64,000 nt of DNA, taken from Bryoerythrophyllum caledonicum. Taxonomy: Eukaryota; Streptophyta; Bryopsida; Pottiales; Pottiaceae. Numbering within the stretch: position 1 is the first letter of the stretch; each line of letters begins with the position of its first letter. The translations under genes were made by a program, and so were the position numbers. The notes beneath the pieces were generated by a model. That model did not search any database. It was given only the letters and a program-made list of their open reading frames with translations, and was not told the DNA's origin. This document shows positions 22,535 to 34,938 of this stretch, piece by piece. The DNA is taken from the NCBI GenBank assembly GCA_963971425.1, contig OZ020525.1:18854187-18918186 (forward strand), written 5' to 3'.

Positions 22535-22609
22535 GAGCTCTGTACATCAAAGTGGGAGGTTTGCTGTAGAATCCAGTTGCGGACTTTGACAGAGGTGAGC
22601 GGATAAGTC

Positions 22610-25600
22610 ATGGCAGGGAGCAGCATGATGCAGTGTGGGCAAGTGGGGCAGTTGGGGCTGCGAAGAACAACTTTTGAAGGGTTAAGGAAGGTGGGCGTCG
22701 CGAAGTCTACTGCGGCCGCGAAGGGCAGAATGGTGGTGGGGGCAGGGCGTAAAGGGTTGGCTGTACGCTGCAGCAGCGGAAAGGGGGTGAAGGTGCGAGT
22801 GCGCCTGGATCATCAGGTTCAGTTCGGTGAGCAGCACGCCATTGTGGGCTCTGCCAAGAGTATCGGCGAATGGCAGGATAAGGTGCTCATGAAGTGGACG
22901 GAGGCAGGGTGGGTGGTGGATTTGGAAGGCAATCCCGGGGAGACGGTTGAGTACAAGCACGTGATTGTCACCCATGATGGAGGGGTTATCTGGGAAGAGG
23001 GTCCAAACCGCTCCATGTCATTGCCAAGTGAGCTCACTGAGGTCGAGCTTGTCACCCACTGGGGCCGCACGGATGAGGAGCTGCAGTTTCAGGGAGGGAA
23101 AAGAGTGGCAGAGGGCTCTCATAATGGCTCCTCCCACAATGGGCAACCAGCCCAAGCTGTCGAGTCTTCTAAGGTTGAAGAGGCTGTGAATGAGATGTCA
23201 ACCTCATTTGTGAAGTCATGGCAGGGAGCAGCCGTGAAGGACAGAAAGGAGAGGACAGGGAAATGGGACACCGGAGGTTTGGATGGGCCGGCGCTCCAGA
23301 TAGTGGAAGGTGACCAGAAGGCAAGCAACTGGTGGCGCAAGTTGGACGTGGTGCGGGAGCTTCTGTCAGGTGAGGTTGCCAAGACGGAAAGGCTCAAAAC
23401 CCTTGTGAACGCTGCAGTGTATCTGAAATGGATCAATACTGGGCAGATCGTCTGCTATGAGGACGGTCAGCATTACAGGCCCAATAAGCACGCGGAGATC
23501 TCGAGACGAATTTTTGTGGAGCTTGAGCGAATCTCTGGTGAGAAGGGCATTGGCCTCAAGGAGCGTCTCGTAATTCAGAAAATCCATCCCTGCTTGCCGG
23601 CTTTCAAGGCAGAGTTCACAGCCTCGGTTCCGTTGACGCGGATTCGTGACATCGCCCACCGCAACGATATTCCACATGATTTGAAGCAGGAGATCAAGCA
23701 CACAATACAGAACAAGCTGCACAGGAGCGCAGGGCCGGAGGATTTAGTGGCCACTGAGAACATGCTCGCAAGGGTGACGAAAAATCCGGGACAGTATAAC
23801 GAAGCGTTTGTGAAGGAGTTCAGAACATTCTACGCCGAGCTGAAGGATTTCTTCAATGCGGGTAGCTTAACCGAGCAGCTGGAAGGCCTACGCTCTTCCA
23901 TCGATGAAGGGGCTCTTCCCGTCCTGGATAACTTTCTGTCCATGAAAGCGAAGCTGGACAACCTGACCTCCGGGGATGTCACTGAGTCAGTTCTTGCAAC
24001 ATTACACGCTCTGACTTCCTTGCGAGAGAAGCTCTTGCAGGGACTTGAGAGCGGTCTTCGGAACGATGCGTCGGATGCCGCCATCGCCATGCGCCAGAAG
24101 TGGCGCCTTTCGGAGCTGGGGTTGGAAGACTACTCGTTTGTGTTGTTGAGCAGGTTGATCAACGCCTTCGAAAGCGAGGGAGGGCTCGCAGAGACCGGCA
24201 ACGTGGGCAAATGGACACCAGCACTGACCAGTCTTGCCATGGCGGTTCAGCAACTGGGCTTGTCTGGATTGCAACAAGAAGAGTGCGCTGCCATCAGGAA
24301 TGAGTTGCTCGCTTGGTCATCCGCAGGTGCTTCTGCGGAAGATACTAAGTCATGGGCATTACGGTTGAAGGCAACTGTGGACCGTGTACGTCGCCTTGCG
24401 GAGAGCTACACCGACACAGTGCTGCAGCTGTACCCTGACTACGTGGAGAAGCTGGGAAAAGCTCTCGGAATCCCAGAGAACACAGTGAGGACCTACACGG
24501 AAGCCGATATCCGAGCCAGCGTTGTGTTCCAGATCGCCAAGCTGTGTTCTCTCCTCCTGAAGGCCATTCGCACGACTACCGGAGGTGACGGCTTCGACGT
24601 CATCATGCCCGGAAGCGCCACTGGCGTCCTTGTGGAAGTGGAGAGGATAGTTCCAGGTTCTCTGCCTTCTTCCGCCACAGGGCCCATTATATTGCTGGTG
24701 AAACAGGCCGATGGCGATGAGGAGGTCAAGGCTGCGGGATCTAACGTGGCAGGCGTCATACTCCAGCATGAGCTTCCACATCTGTCTCATTTGGGCGTTC
24801 GCGCGCGCCAAGAGAAGGTCGTTTTCGTCACCTGCGACGATGAAGAGAGGTCGGCCAATCTGCGCACGTTGGTGAACCGCCCCATCAAGCTCGTGGCATC
24901 GCCTGAGTCTGTCTCTGTTGGACTGCACGACACCCCACCCCCTCCGAAACAGGGAATCATCTCGAGCGCCAAGTCGGAACAGAAAGCTAAAACTCTAGCA
25001 AGCACTAAGGGGAAATCTGGTTCCTCCAAGGGCTTTGCGACAGCTGCAACCTCGAAGCAGAGCGCGGTAGTCCGAAGTCCACCTGGGACGGTGCTGGACC
25101 TCTCCAAGGCGACCACAGAAAACTCTGGCTCCAAGGCGGCGGCCTGCGGTGAGCTCGCTATTCTGACCGAGGAGGCAAAGAAGGTGCGCAGCGATCAAGG
25201 CATTTCGGCGGCCTTCCTGGTACCCAAAGGCAAAGTCATCCCCTTCGGAGCGATGGAGGACACCCTCGAGAAGAGCGGCGCGTTACCGAAATTCAAGACA
25301 TTGCTAGAGAAGGTGGAATCTGCTGCACTCGAGGGCGGAGAGCTCGACAAAGTTTGCAATGAACTGCAATCCCTTGTTGCCTCCGTGAGACCTGCACCGG
25401 TTATCCTGGACAAGCTTGCCTTCTCCACCGACGCCAGGCTCATTGTCAGGTCAAGTGCAAATGTGGAGGATTTGGCTGGCATGTCTGGGGCGGGATTGTA
25501 CGAGTCCATCCCCAATGTGAAGCTCTCAGAGCCGGAGAATTTCGGCAAGGCGGTTGCCCAAGTGTGGGCGTCGCTGTACACGAGGAGGGCGGTTCTGAGC

Positions 25601-26083
25601 CGACGAGTTGCAGGAGTGCCACAGAAGGAGGCGTCCATGGCGGTTCTGGTCCAGGAGCTTCTATCCCCCGAGCTCAGCTTCGTCTTGCACACAGTAAGCC
25701 CCATCGACCAGGACAAGGCGGTGGTGCAGGCCGAGGTTGCAGTGGGACTGGGCGAGACTCTGGCATCCGGAACCAGAGGTACTCCGTGGCGCCTGGCGGC
25801 CAACAAGTTCGATGGGACCGTGAAGACTTTGGCGTTTGCGAATCTGAGTGAGCAGATGATGGTGAAGGAGGGAGCTGGCGAGGCTGATGGGAGCGTCGTG
25901 AAGAAAGTCGTGGATTACAGCAACCAAGCCGTGTCTACAGACGCGGAATACCGGGAGCGACTCGGCCAGTGTCTTGCCACCGTTGGCTTCTTCCTGGAGA
26001 AGCACTTCGGTACTCCGCAGGATGTTGAAGGCTGCATCATTGGTAAGGATGTGTACATTGTGCAAGCGAGGCCACAGCCCTGA
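22610..26083 (+). CDS. GWD3: phosphoglucan, water dikinase (PWD/GWD3), chloroplast
   Basis: A single uninterrupted frame of 1157 codons. The enzyme transfers the beta-phosphate of ATP to C3 of glucose in pre-phosphorylated starch (the gamma-phosphate goes to water), loosening granules for beta-amylase. Residues 1-55 are basic and Ser/Ala/Gly-rich, like a plastid transit peptide. Residues about 60-155 form a CBM20 starch-binding domain (VRLDHQVQFGEQHAIVGS, GEWQ, WEEGPNR). A long helical middle follows. The phosphohistidine segment has PHLSHLGVRARQEK with the likely catalytic His727. After a Ser/Lys-rich linker (about 790-845) comes the ATP-grasp (PPDK N-terminal) domain with RLIVRSSANVEDL and VQARPQP at the C-terminus. 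Length and order match Arabidopsis PWD. The missing introns are unusual: from memory, the flowering-plant gene has many. ATG 22610 follows a probable leader intron, and the gene converges on the CEP162-like gene 273 bp downstream. Confidence 0.93.
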   Translation: MAGSSMMQCGQVGQLGLRRTTFEGLRKVGVAKSTAAAKGRMVVGAGRKGLAVRCSSGKGVKVRVRLDHQVQFGEQHAIVGSAKSIGEWQDKVLMKWTEAGWVVDLEGNPGETVEYKHVIVTHDGGVIWEEGPNRSMSLPSELTEVELVTHWGRTDEELQFQGGKRVAEGSHNGSSHNGQPAQAVESSKVEEAVNEMSTSFVKSWQGAAVKDRKERTGKWDTGGLDGPALQIVEGDQKASNWWRKLDVVRELLSGEVAKTERLKTLVNAAVYLKWINTGQIVCYEDGQHYRPNKHAEISRRIFVELERISGEKGIGLKERLVIQKIHPCLPAFKAEFTASVPLTRIRDIAHRNDIPHDLKQEIKHTIQNKLHRSAGPEDLVATENMLARVTKNPGQYNEAFVKEFRTFYAELKDFFNAGSLTEQLEGLRSSIDEGALPVLDNFLSMKAKLDNLTSGDVTESVLATLHALTSLREKLLQGLESGLRNDASDAAIAMRQKWRLSELGLEDYSFVLLSRLINAFESEGGLAETGNVGKWTPALTSLAMAVQQLGLSGLQQEECAAIRNELLAWSSAGASAEDTKSWALRLKATVDRVRRLAESYTDTVLQLYPDYVEKLGKALGIPENTVRTYTEADIRASVVFQIAKLCSLLLKAIRTTTGGDGFDVIMPGSATGVLVEVERIVPGSLPSSATGPIILLVKQADGDEEVKAAGSNVAGVILQHELPHLSHLGVRARQEKVVFVTCDDEERSANLRTLVNRPIKLVASPESVSVGLHDTPPPPKQGIISSAKSEQKAKTLASTKGKSGSSKGFATAATSKQSAVVRSPPGTVLDLSKATTENSGSKAAACGELAILTEEAKKVRSDQGISAAFLVPKGKVIPFGAMEDTLEKSGALPKFKTLLEKVESAALEGGELDKVCNELQSLVASVRPAPVILDKLAFSTDARLIVRSSANVEDLAGMSGAGLYESIPNVKLSEPENFGKAVAQVWASLYTRRAVLSRRVAGVPQKEASMAVLVQELLSPELSFVLHTVSPIDQDKAVVQAEVAVGLGETLASGTRGTPWRLAANKFDGTVKTLAFANLSEQMMVKEGAGEADGSVVKKVVDYSNQAVSTDAEYRERLGQCLATVGFFLEKHFGTPQDVEGCIIGKDVYIVQARPQP

Positions 26084-26355
26084 ACATGATAGATTTCTTT
26101 ATTACGATAGCCTGTAATTGTTATCGTCCATGGAATGTGCCTCTGTCATGGTTAGTGCCTGGCAGAAGTGTTCGGGACGTCATTAACAGTATTGTTAGTT
26201 GGATATAATTCATTTTGAATTGCCCCATTTGAGAGTTTAAGAGGCACTTGCAAACTGTAACTTTATGCTCGCCTTCTTCGATGTAGACTACGGCTTGTAG
26301 ACTTCATAATACTGTATTTTGCCTCGAGACAGTAAATCACTGAATGGCGTTTTAA

Positions 26356-29300
26356 TCATCTGGGTTGAGCTTGTTGCATTGCCATTGCAGCTTCAATGAT
26401 GGTATTGAGCTCCAGGCGGATCTTCTCCACTTCTATGCTCTTTGAGTTTAATGCTTCTCGCCATTTGCGCTCTGCATATTCCTGTTCTATGCTGCTTGTC
26501 TGTTTGGCCTCCTGAAGTAGCTTCTGCCATTCCGTTTCTCTCTGTTGCTGACGAGCCTCCATCTCTGCCACCTTCTTTTTCAGGTTCATAATCTGCACAG
26601 ACAGAACTTGTCACTTCTCCAAGAAAACTTTTTATCGTCACTGCAGGTTCATCAAGAAAAGTCTTTCACCAACATGGTCCAATCCAGCACCATCCCATTC
26701 TTTTGTATATGTGGTGCCTGCCTGTTGCATGCGGGGAGATTGTTGTTGGCTCACACTGTTTGTTTCTTCCAGCTCCTCAGACATAACCTTCAACCTGCAG
26801 GACCCTTCCTAAATCAGATGCCTTTTCTAGATTCTCCATTTGTCTTAGCTGCAACTAATCAACTAATCCTGAAGAGACATTCGCCTCATCTTGTCCAAAA
26901 CTCGCTCTTGTGCGTAGAACATCAACTACACTTGCTTCGTACCTTGCCTCCATTGCGTGACGGTTCGCTATCTCTGATGAACTTCTTTCCGACAGCCAGT
27001 TCATCCCTTCCAAAGCGCTCCTGTGATCACCCCATCCTGAGAACATTGATGCGGTTTGATTACTCAGTTTCACAATCAATCGATCGAGAACTATTTTACA
27101 CGTCGAGGTTTTCAAGACACTTTTTTGCCGTACTGTAAAAGGGCTACATATTAGTAGACACTAGACCAACCAGAAGGTATTCAAGACACGGCTGATAATT
27201 GCCACTGGTACCTGACAAGGGCGTCTGGCATTCGGAGGAGCGATGGTGTTTCATTTGGGATTGGCGTATCTGCTGGAGCTGGAGCGCTTGCTGATGCTGC
27301 AGGGTCATCACCACTGCTTTCTCCACAGATTCATTGCAGGCCTTCTGCAGCACCTCCCGGGTCAGCTCAGATTTCTCGAGCTCCCTCCGAAGCACTGCCA
27401 CTTCTTCTGTCGTATCATTCAAGGTGCCACCAGCTTTGATTCGTAAGTTCATTGATTCCTGTTCAGACGTCGTACTACTACAACGCATGTCCTCTTGTGC
27501 AGCTCCAGGTTTGGTCTGAGTCTCGCTTGGTACCGGTTCAGACTTGGTGCAGGTTGGACCTTCAATCAACAGTCGGATCAGTTGGACCTCGCACTGCAGT
27601 TGGGTCAGTTATTATGATCATCGCATGGGCTCGTATGTAGAATTCAAACCTGCCATTTCCTGGAGCTGCGTCTGTAGGCTCTTGATTGTCCTGTCCTTCT
27701 GGCTTATAACGTCCTCTTGAAGAGCGATGCGCTCCTTGGCCTCTCTCAGTGCCTTTCCCTGTGCCTGGAAGAAGCCTCTGAACAACTTGTCAAGCAATGA
27801 GCTAGCTTCTGGCACATCTACAGTGCATTCCATTAATGTGATTTTCAACTACAAGACCAAGGTGAGGAATCATTACAGGTTGAATCAGACGAGTGGGTGC
27901 TGCTCTCGAAGCTGGTGGACCCATGCTCATTCCACGACTGATATTCAGGACCTCTTCAAGCTTGGGTTTGCTCGTCTCTTCCAGCTTCTCAGAAAGCTCC
28001 TTCACCTTCCTCGAGTAATGTATGCGTACATTTGCTATCTGCTTTGCACAATGAATACTAGCATTTTCACCTTCTCGAATGAAATCAGCCACAAAATGTA
28101 AAAATGGCAAACAAGATAGACTCTCTTTTGGTAAAGGAATGTGAAAATCGACCATGTTATCCTGTTTTCTGTACTAACTCCTTTTTCGTTTCGAGTCCAA
28201 TTACCTCGTAGTACTTAATTATGACATGGGACATTGCCGAGGTGATTAGTGGATGATATGTTTACAAGAATGGAATAATCTATCAACAAATATAAGAAGA
28301 CAACAATGATTTAGTGCAATGATTCACTGAAAAACCATTTTGGAATAGTGTCCTGTACCTCACCTGTTTCTCAAGGTCTTTCACCCGGTTCAGAGCAGTC
28401 AGTTCACCTTCTGATACTGAGTGTGCACTCTGAGCGCGCGTTTGGATCTGCTGCTTCAAGCTCCGGGTGCGAGTCACAGACTCATGTTTTATTTTCTCAT
28501 TCTCCACTCTCAGATGGTGGATGACCCTGTTGGCTTCCTCCTCTCTTCGCTGGAACTCTGCTTGCATCCGCCGAAACGTCTCGTTCTCTTGATCCATCCC
28601 TGACTTGGCCACCTGCTATAATTGTAAGTACCAAAGTATGTACTGATTGCGACGCCAATATCAACATTGCTGGTACGCACCTGAAGCGCATGAAGACCTG
28701 TTTCTTTTTTGGATGCACGAAGGGACTGCTCCAATCTCCTCACCTGCACAGTAAAATGCCCCTTTCAGAGATGACCTTCCTGACGTTGCTGAGAATCTCA
28801 TTGCTGTCAATCACAAACCTGGGTTTGAAGCGTTTCTATCTGCTGTAGAGCCTCACGATCCTCCACTGGAAAGGTCTTCCCAGCCTGTCCTTCTAGCCTC
28901 GTTGTAAGCGCCCGGATTTGTGAGGTCTGCGGACACATTGATAGATCTCCGATAATACTCAACACATCCAAAGACTTGTTATCAATCTAAAGTTTGTTAT
29001 GTTGGTGGTGTAAGTTCCTTGATATCATTTTGTGCTCTGAACATTCGTGTAGATGCAATAGCACATGTTAGTTTTATAGAAGAAAAATAGCACCATTGGC
29101 AACGTGAAAACCGCCAATGAGCCATTTTAATGATGTAGCGTATTGTGTACCTGATCAGAAACGGTTTCCTGGAGGGATGCTATGAGCTCCTCCTGCTGTA
29201 TCATGGCTTGCTTTCTGCCCGCCATATGGGCATGGCTCTGTCTCTCCGCTTCCAGCGTCTCATGCAACGTCGTCAGCTTCTGCTCCAGGTCTTTCATGCG

Positions 29301-32300
29301 GCTCGATTCTTCTCTCTTCACTCGCTTCTCCAGTTCCGAGTACGCGTCTCTCATCTACCAGAGGTTGATTAGCATCAGGTTGATACAATAAAATCAGCTG
29401 AGGTAGAGAAAAGCATCGACTGACGTAGTACCTTGTCAAGTTCGATCCGGACGTTGGTTTCGCGGGACAAGGCGCCCTGCAGCTTCTCATGCAAGGAAGC
29501 CGAGTCTGCACCGTAGCTCTGCATGTGTCGGTTCGCCAGCTGCGAAGCGAGGTGAGCTTTCTCTTCGGCCATTTCTTCCAGCTTCTGCTTCGCTTCCAGC
29601 TGCACTTCTTTGAGCTTGACGACGGCTTTCTCATTCTCAACCTTGTAAAAGAAGATCGTTTCAGATTTTGATTGGATTTCCAACAGTTTCAGTTGAGGGA
29701 TCTTATTGTTATGCAACTTTTGTACCTGGTAACCGCGGATGAGAGCCTCTTGTTCCAGAATCTCTTGGCGCAGTCTTTTGGCGTCTTCTTCAGTGAGCTG
29801 CACCTTCGTCCCCGACATGGCTTTCAGTCTGTTGCAGGGATGAGGAACCTCCAGCTCCTACAGACATACATGACCTCAGTTTTGGCGAAACTTTATGGTT
29901 GTAACATGAATCACTTATTATGGCACATATATTCCGTCCCTTCTTGGATATAGCGTGTATTACTCTTGGGGAGAATTTTCGTCAGGAATTGACCGCTGCG
30001 GAGATCTCACAAGATGAGAGCACAATCTGACCACTTCCAGGTCCTGCCAGGATTGCATTCATGGTTGAGATTCAGCTTACCCGACCCTTGAACTTGGTGC
30101 AATAACACCAAAGCAAAATTGAAAAGCTTTGATAAGAGTTAAATTCCAACTGGGTCACCTGAAGACGCTTCAACAAAAGTTGTTTCTCTTTCTGAAGCTC
30201 TTGGCTTGAATCCCAGAACCCTCGCCTCTGCTGAACAATCGTTTCAGAACTTCCATAGCGCTGACGTTGTCTACTCACTTGTTGCTTGAACTCTACCTGC
30301 CAAGGTCACAATTTCAGTATCTCTTACCCTACAAAGGAAAGTGGTTGGAATATCAGGCCTTTCTGATGTCATGGAAAAGATGGTGGAAGAGAGAGAGAGA
30401 GAGAAAAATCACACCTCGTGATGAAGCTCCAGGAGAGTTTGCGATGCGGGCTGGGCAGCTAGTGACATATCCGGAAGAACGTGATCACCCTCGCTGGAAT
30501 CAAATGGGACACCTGCAGTCACCTGCCATAGCCAAATGAAGCTTTGATCCAGAGAACGATGCACCACAGCAAACAGACATGAAACTAAACATGAAGAATC
30601 TGAGGATGAAAAATTTATAGTTCTGGAGAAGTTTACTTTGCCGATCCGGAATTTCGGTGCTCCATTCCCACGCTTCGGAACTTTCCCCTGGCCATTACCG
30701 TTGCTTGATTCTTGTGCGTGATTCACTTGCCGAGGTTCCTCAGTCCGACCGCCGCCACTGCCATTATCAACCTGGGCCAGTTCGACGGGTGGAAGCACTG
30801 GAGCTTCGTTGACAAGAGATTTCTCCGAGCTCTTTTCCGTGCCAGGAAAGAGCGCCAATGCACTCAGACCTTGTCCTTGCAGAGGCTCCCCCATTGCAGC
30901 GCCAAGTTCACTCAGTCGCGCCTGGCTCACCATAGAAGGCGGACAGCACTCGGATTCCTTTTCTTCCTTCACGTCTGCGACGGCATCGGTTGACTTGGTT
31001 TCTAGATCCATGCCGTGTCCTTTTGATGGACATATATCACCTTGTGATGGACATATATCGCCTTGTGAGTCCTCAACCTTCACAGATTTGGGACGTAACT
31101 GTTGCTCAATTGCACGTTTTTCCCGGTCCGTCAAGGAATTTTCCACGTCGAGAATCTCCCTGCGAGTTAGCGGATGGCCGTTCAGGGTGCAAACGTCACC
31201 CAGGCTTTTCGAGGGACGCAAGTCACCCGACGAGCACGACTTTCTGAGCACCACCACGAGCGAGCTCACGGTCTGCTCCTTCGCCCGGGCCTGCTCCTTT
31301 TCCAAGACAGCTGCTGGTTGTGACACGGCTTGCCTCGGAGGATTCTCTGGCTTCTTCTTATGACACTGGCGCCGTGACGGAGAAATTATGGGGTGCAGGT
31401 TCTTCCCTGTGAAGTACCGGTGGTCACAACCCGTGGACCATAGCTTGGTTGTTCCTGGGCTATTGCTTCTGCGCCCTTCTGTGTCGTTGGAGCCTCGCAC
31501 GTTCTGCGTTTTCTTCGGTTTTCCAGGCGCCATGACCAGATACTTCTGCAGTATCATCTCCCGGAAGCTCTCCTCCGTGTCCTCAACATCATGACACCCC
31601 TTCTTGTGACCACTGCAGTCCGAGTCCAGGCTGCTGCTGCAGCTGCTGTGAGCTCTGGATTCGATTTTCTCTCTCCGCTTCCTGGGACGGTGCTTGTCCT
31701 CCATTCCACTTTCCCTATCCCGGGTTTGGTTCATTCTCCTTCGGTGCAGGTCCCCTCCGCTGGTGTAATACCGGTGCGACATCCTCATGGTGACTTGCTC
31801 TTCGAGTGTAGTGCCGGCCATCCGGATTAGTGCACGCGGCGGCGACTTCCTGTAACTGAACCGGCCCTTCTCTCCACGACTTGCATCTTCCTGCAGCGTT
31901 GCTACAAAATCCCCGGATTTGGTGTCCATCCCCTGACGTTGTGCACTGGTCTCCTTGGACGCCATGCGCGCTCCAATGCTCCTACAAATTACACATAATA
32001 TTTCTACAGAATCATTTGTCAATCATGAAAAATAAGTACGTCAATTTCAGCAGCGGCTTTTTCTTGACCACCCAGCAATCACTGTTCCAAAATTTCTAGC
32101 CAGCATTGTCTTCCCATGAACAGGATGAAAAGGTTTTTAAAACATGCTTCAACACGATCAAACGAGAGTAGCCTGAGTTCAATGGTTGGTCACAAGCAAA
32201 GACGAGAAAAGATTTGCTACCTAAGAGTTGCAGCTGCAAGTTTAGGCTGCTGCATCTTCTGAGTAGATATCCCAGTTTTGGAGCTTCTTTCCGAATTGGA

Positions 32301-32718
32301 AGAAAGGGCATCGTTCCTGCACAGACCCCAAATCGGAAAGGTGAAACCATGACCAATCTCACATGTGCATTTTTTGATGGAGCTCTGAAAAGGGTCTTAC
32401 CAAACAGGGGAAGTGGCGGTTTCAGCGAATTCATCATCTGTGTCTGTCGGCAAGTCCGACCACGCATGCGGATCCATTCTCGAGCTCAAACCTTTGCCTG
32501 AAGACACAACAAAGTCATCAAACCGCGCAAGGCTATGAAACACCAACAGTGAGGATGAGAAGGTTCAGCGACGCACTGCCTCGTGTATCCTTGTACCGGA
32601 CGAGGACGTCCTCCGACTTCCTGTTGTGAGTCGTCTCAGGCCAATCGTCAACCTGGTGGGCATCTTCCTTGGATGCGTAGGCGAGTCGGTCTAGTTTCCT
32701 GTCCATGGCCCCAAACAT
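26356..32718 (-). CDS. CEP162-like centrosomal/ciliary coiled-coil protein
   Basis: About 18 minus-strand exons join to roughly 1,320 residues: 32718-32577, 32497-32401, 32316-32221, 31981-30637, 30522-30415, 30296-30159, 29857-29726, 29641-29432, 29354-29151, 28926-28819, 28743-28681, 28612-28364, 28038-27877, about 27764-27650, about 27559-27212, 27036-26943, 26794-26674 and 26592-26356. Phases agree throughout; the acceptors of the two 'about' exons are uncertain. The first 560 residues are acidic/Ser-rich and disordered (DPHAWSDLPTDTDDEF early on); the rest is coiled coil. ILEQEALIRGYQVENEK and the terminal WREALNSKSIEVEKIRLELN resemble CEP162, as does the overall build (human protein about 1,400 residues). 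CEP162 binds axonemal microtubules at the distal end of centrioles and helps assemble the transition zone, so here the role would be in flagellated sperm. The gene structure is firm, the family name moderately so. Another long coiled-coil protein is the alternative. Confidence 0.6.
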
Positions 32719-34014
32719 GAGCGTAAAGCCCTCCTTTCAGTGATCTACCGCCCGCTACACGTCTCTGCGCTATGTCTCAAATCTTTAAGTGCTTAAATCC
32801 CAGATTAAGTGTCCTACCATTGAGAAGACCTTGGTTTCAGTTCTGGACTTCCTGAGCGCTCGGGAGAGGGCAGTCCATCAGATTTCTGATATGGTTTACC
32901 ATTTGACTGCAACCACCGGTAATAGCCTCAGTAACAGGGGAGCCTCGCAATGAAAAATTCAGTTCATGATATGCATGGAGAGAAAACTGAAGTCCGTTTT
33001 CCCTGTTCGAGTATGGTGAGAGAATAAACCTTGTGCAACGCTCCTCCAGCCATGTTGGCGATCGGAAGAGTAACCTTCATCAGTCACCTTGCACCATGCG
33101 TTTCTCCAGATTGAACAGATGCCCGAAAACTGAGGAATACACACAAGTTACAATTGGCTCAAACACTTAACCCTGACCCAACAACAAACGTCCGGAGAGC
33201 GGAAGGAAACCATGTCACCTAATTTCAGAGCTTCACCTCCGCCTTCTTGTAACAACACGCAGTGTTTGGCCTTCCCAAGGGCGTGAGGATGATGGCACTA
33301 TCAAGAGGTTGGTGCTTCTTGGAGTGCAAGGTGATACCCCTGCAGAAAGGGAGGAGGTGAGGGGACAAGAAAGGGGGACTTGGAAGAAGAGCAGCGGTGT
33401 CGCGTGGTGGTTGTCTTTCCCAATCTGCTGAACAAGACCGTTACCGGTATCTTCAGGGATTGTAGACTGCAAGAGCAAATCTACAAATCTTCCAAAACTC
33501 TGAGATACCAGGATAGGCCTGTAAACTTGTTTTAAGTAGTACACCTCAAGCTTATGATAATATGAAGGTCATCTTGAGAGTGAGGCCAGCTCTTTGCTCA
33601 GTGGAAATTATCTCCACAAATAATAGACATGATCTTTAAGTGGCTGCAAGTTCAGTTGTGCATTGGGGCGATTATCAACTACCACGCATGGTGATCCCCA
33701 TATGATAAGATTACACAAAATTCTAAGCATTTACAGTAGCTTCAATTGTACCTCACAACAAAACCCCTGGTTCCCGCCGCCGAATACCTAACCTTGGGCA
33801 TAAATAACATCCTGGTCATGATGGCAAGAACCATCGGAATAGCTAGCATCTACAAGGTGGCAGTGTTGTATCCCAAGGTTCAGAAACATCCGAGCAATAC
33901 ATTCTAAGCTGACTTCAAGGACTGCACTCAGCACAGTTGAGAAACGAAGGCCCATGAATAAACCGAAGGCCTCATCTAGTAGGAAGAAATCTCAAGTCTG
34001 AACCAGCTCCGAGG
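32719..34014. other. intergenic between two minus-strand genes, no gene seen
   Basis: This should hold the promoter of the CEP162-like gene and the 3' UTR of the DUF1475 gene. Short open frames at 32959-33144 and 33233-33544 have no recognisable domain and lack convincing splice partners. Confidence 0.45.
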
Positions 34015-34938
34015 TCAATACATGCTTGGTGTGTTGCCGTTTCCTGCCGAATCTAGTATGTCGCCGCTGCTCGTCCACCTTTTCTGTCACAAACCCCACT
34101 TTGCTAATTAAGATTTTGTAGTTTTAGTATGCATGATGTTGTGAGCGATTTCTAAGGCAGGAATAAGATCACGAGAGGGCGCACCTGATCGTGCGGTCTT
34201 TCAGCAGCACGTAATGTACAGGGTCATCTGGCGACATCTTAAAGAGCTCGATGGCTATGTACCAGCAAGTCGTTACGCTGCACACAAAACACACGGCACT
34301 TGATGTTCATCTTCAAGAACAAGATGAGGCTTTCCTTTAGTGCCGAAAACATGTTACCTTCCATATCATTGAACACGGTGTACTGCAAAACCTACCTGCC
34401 AAAGCACACCAGGAGAGCAATCCATATGAGGCGAGACGCGAGGCTTGATTCTTTATACCAAACCCACGCCTGCACCACATCCAACAAAGATCGTAAACTC
34501 GTATAAAAAATATAAAAAACATGACATAAACAAAATCTAAAAACCTCTGCAGTTAAAATTCAATATGATTTCTCGAAGCGCACCGCGATGGCAATGACGT
34601 TGACATAAAAGTCGATCAAAGTGGCGCTCATCCACCTGGTAAGACATGATCCAATGCTCAAGACCTGATGCCAAAGGGTTGTTTCACACGCATCAATCTA
34701 TTCAGACACCATGATTCTACCCAGCTGTGTACCCTGAACCCTATCCAATCATGTATTCCAACCCTGAAACCCCAAACCTAAAACCCTGAGCAACAAGGGG
34801 GCGAAGTTGCACGTACGGGGTGAGAAGCTCGGAGCGAAATGGCGACCCATCTGTGATGCACGTGTAGATTACCGTGCACGCCGTCGAGAGCCCCAGCGCC
34901 AGAAACACATACCTCGCAACCACCACAGACGACACCAT
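34015..34938 (-). CDS. DUF1475 family small membrane protein
   Basis: Five exons, 34938-34817, 34635-34584, 34469-34396, 34277-34185 and 34078-34015, join in perfect phase to 134 residues. All introns are GT-AG. The product has about four hydrophobic segments: residues 5-27; about 42-60; about 68-83; and about 84-93. Family signatures are TDGSPFRSELLTPWM, LIDFYVNVIAIAAW, WYKESS, LIWIALLVCFGS and MSPDDPVHYVLL. This matches the plant DUF1475 family (about 120-140 residues), whose biochemical role is not known to me. The start at MVSSVVVARYVF was chosen because it fits the family N-terminus; an in-frame ATG 26 codons upstream (MVERLSY) also exists. Nothing in the sequence suggests a break. Confidence 0.85.

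Noticed and set aside
22682-26065. Many antisense and shifted ORFs within the dikinase gene
   Set aside because: Shadows of a long GC-rich coding region; none has a domain.
32740-32835. tRNA-like stretch on the minus strand (TGGTAGGAC, TTTGAGAC)
   Set aside because: No proper acceptor stem, anticodon loop or T-loop GTTCRANYC could be drawn.
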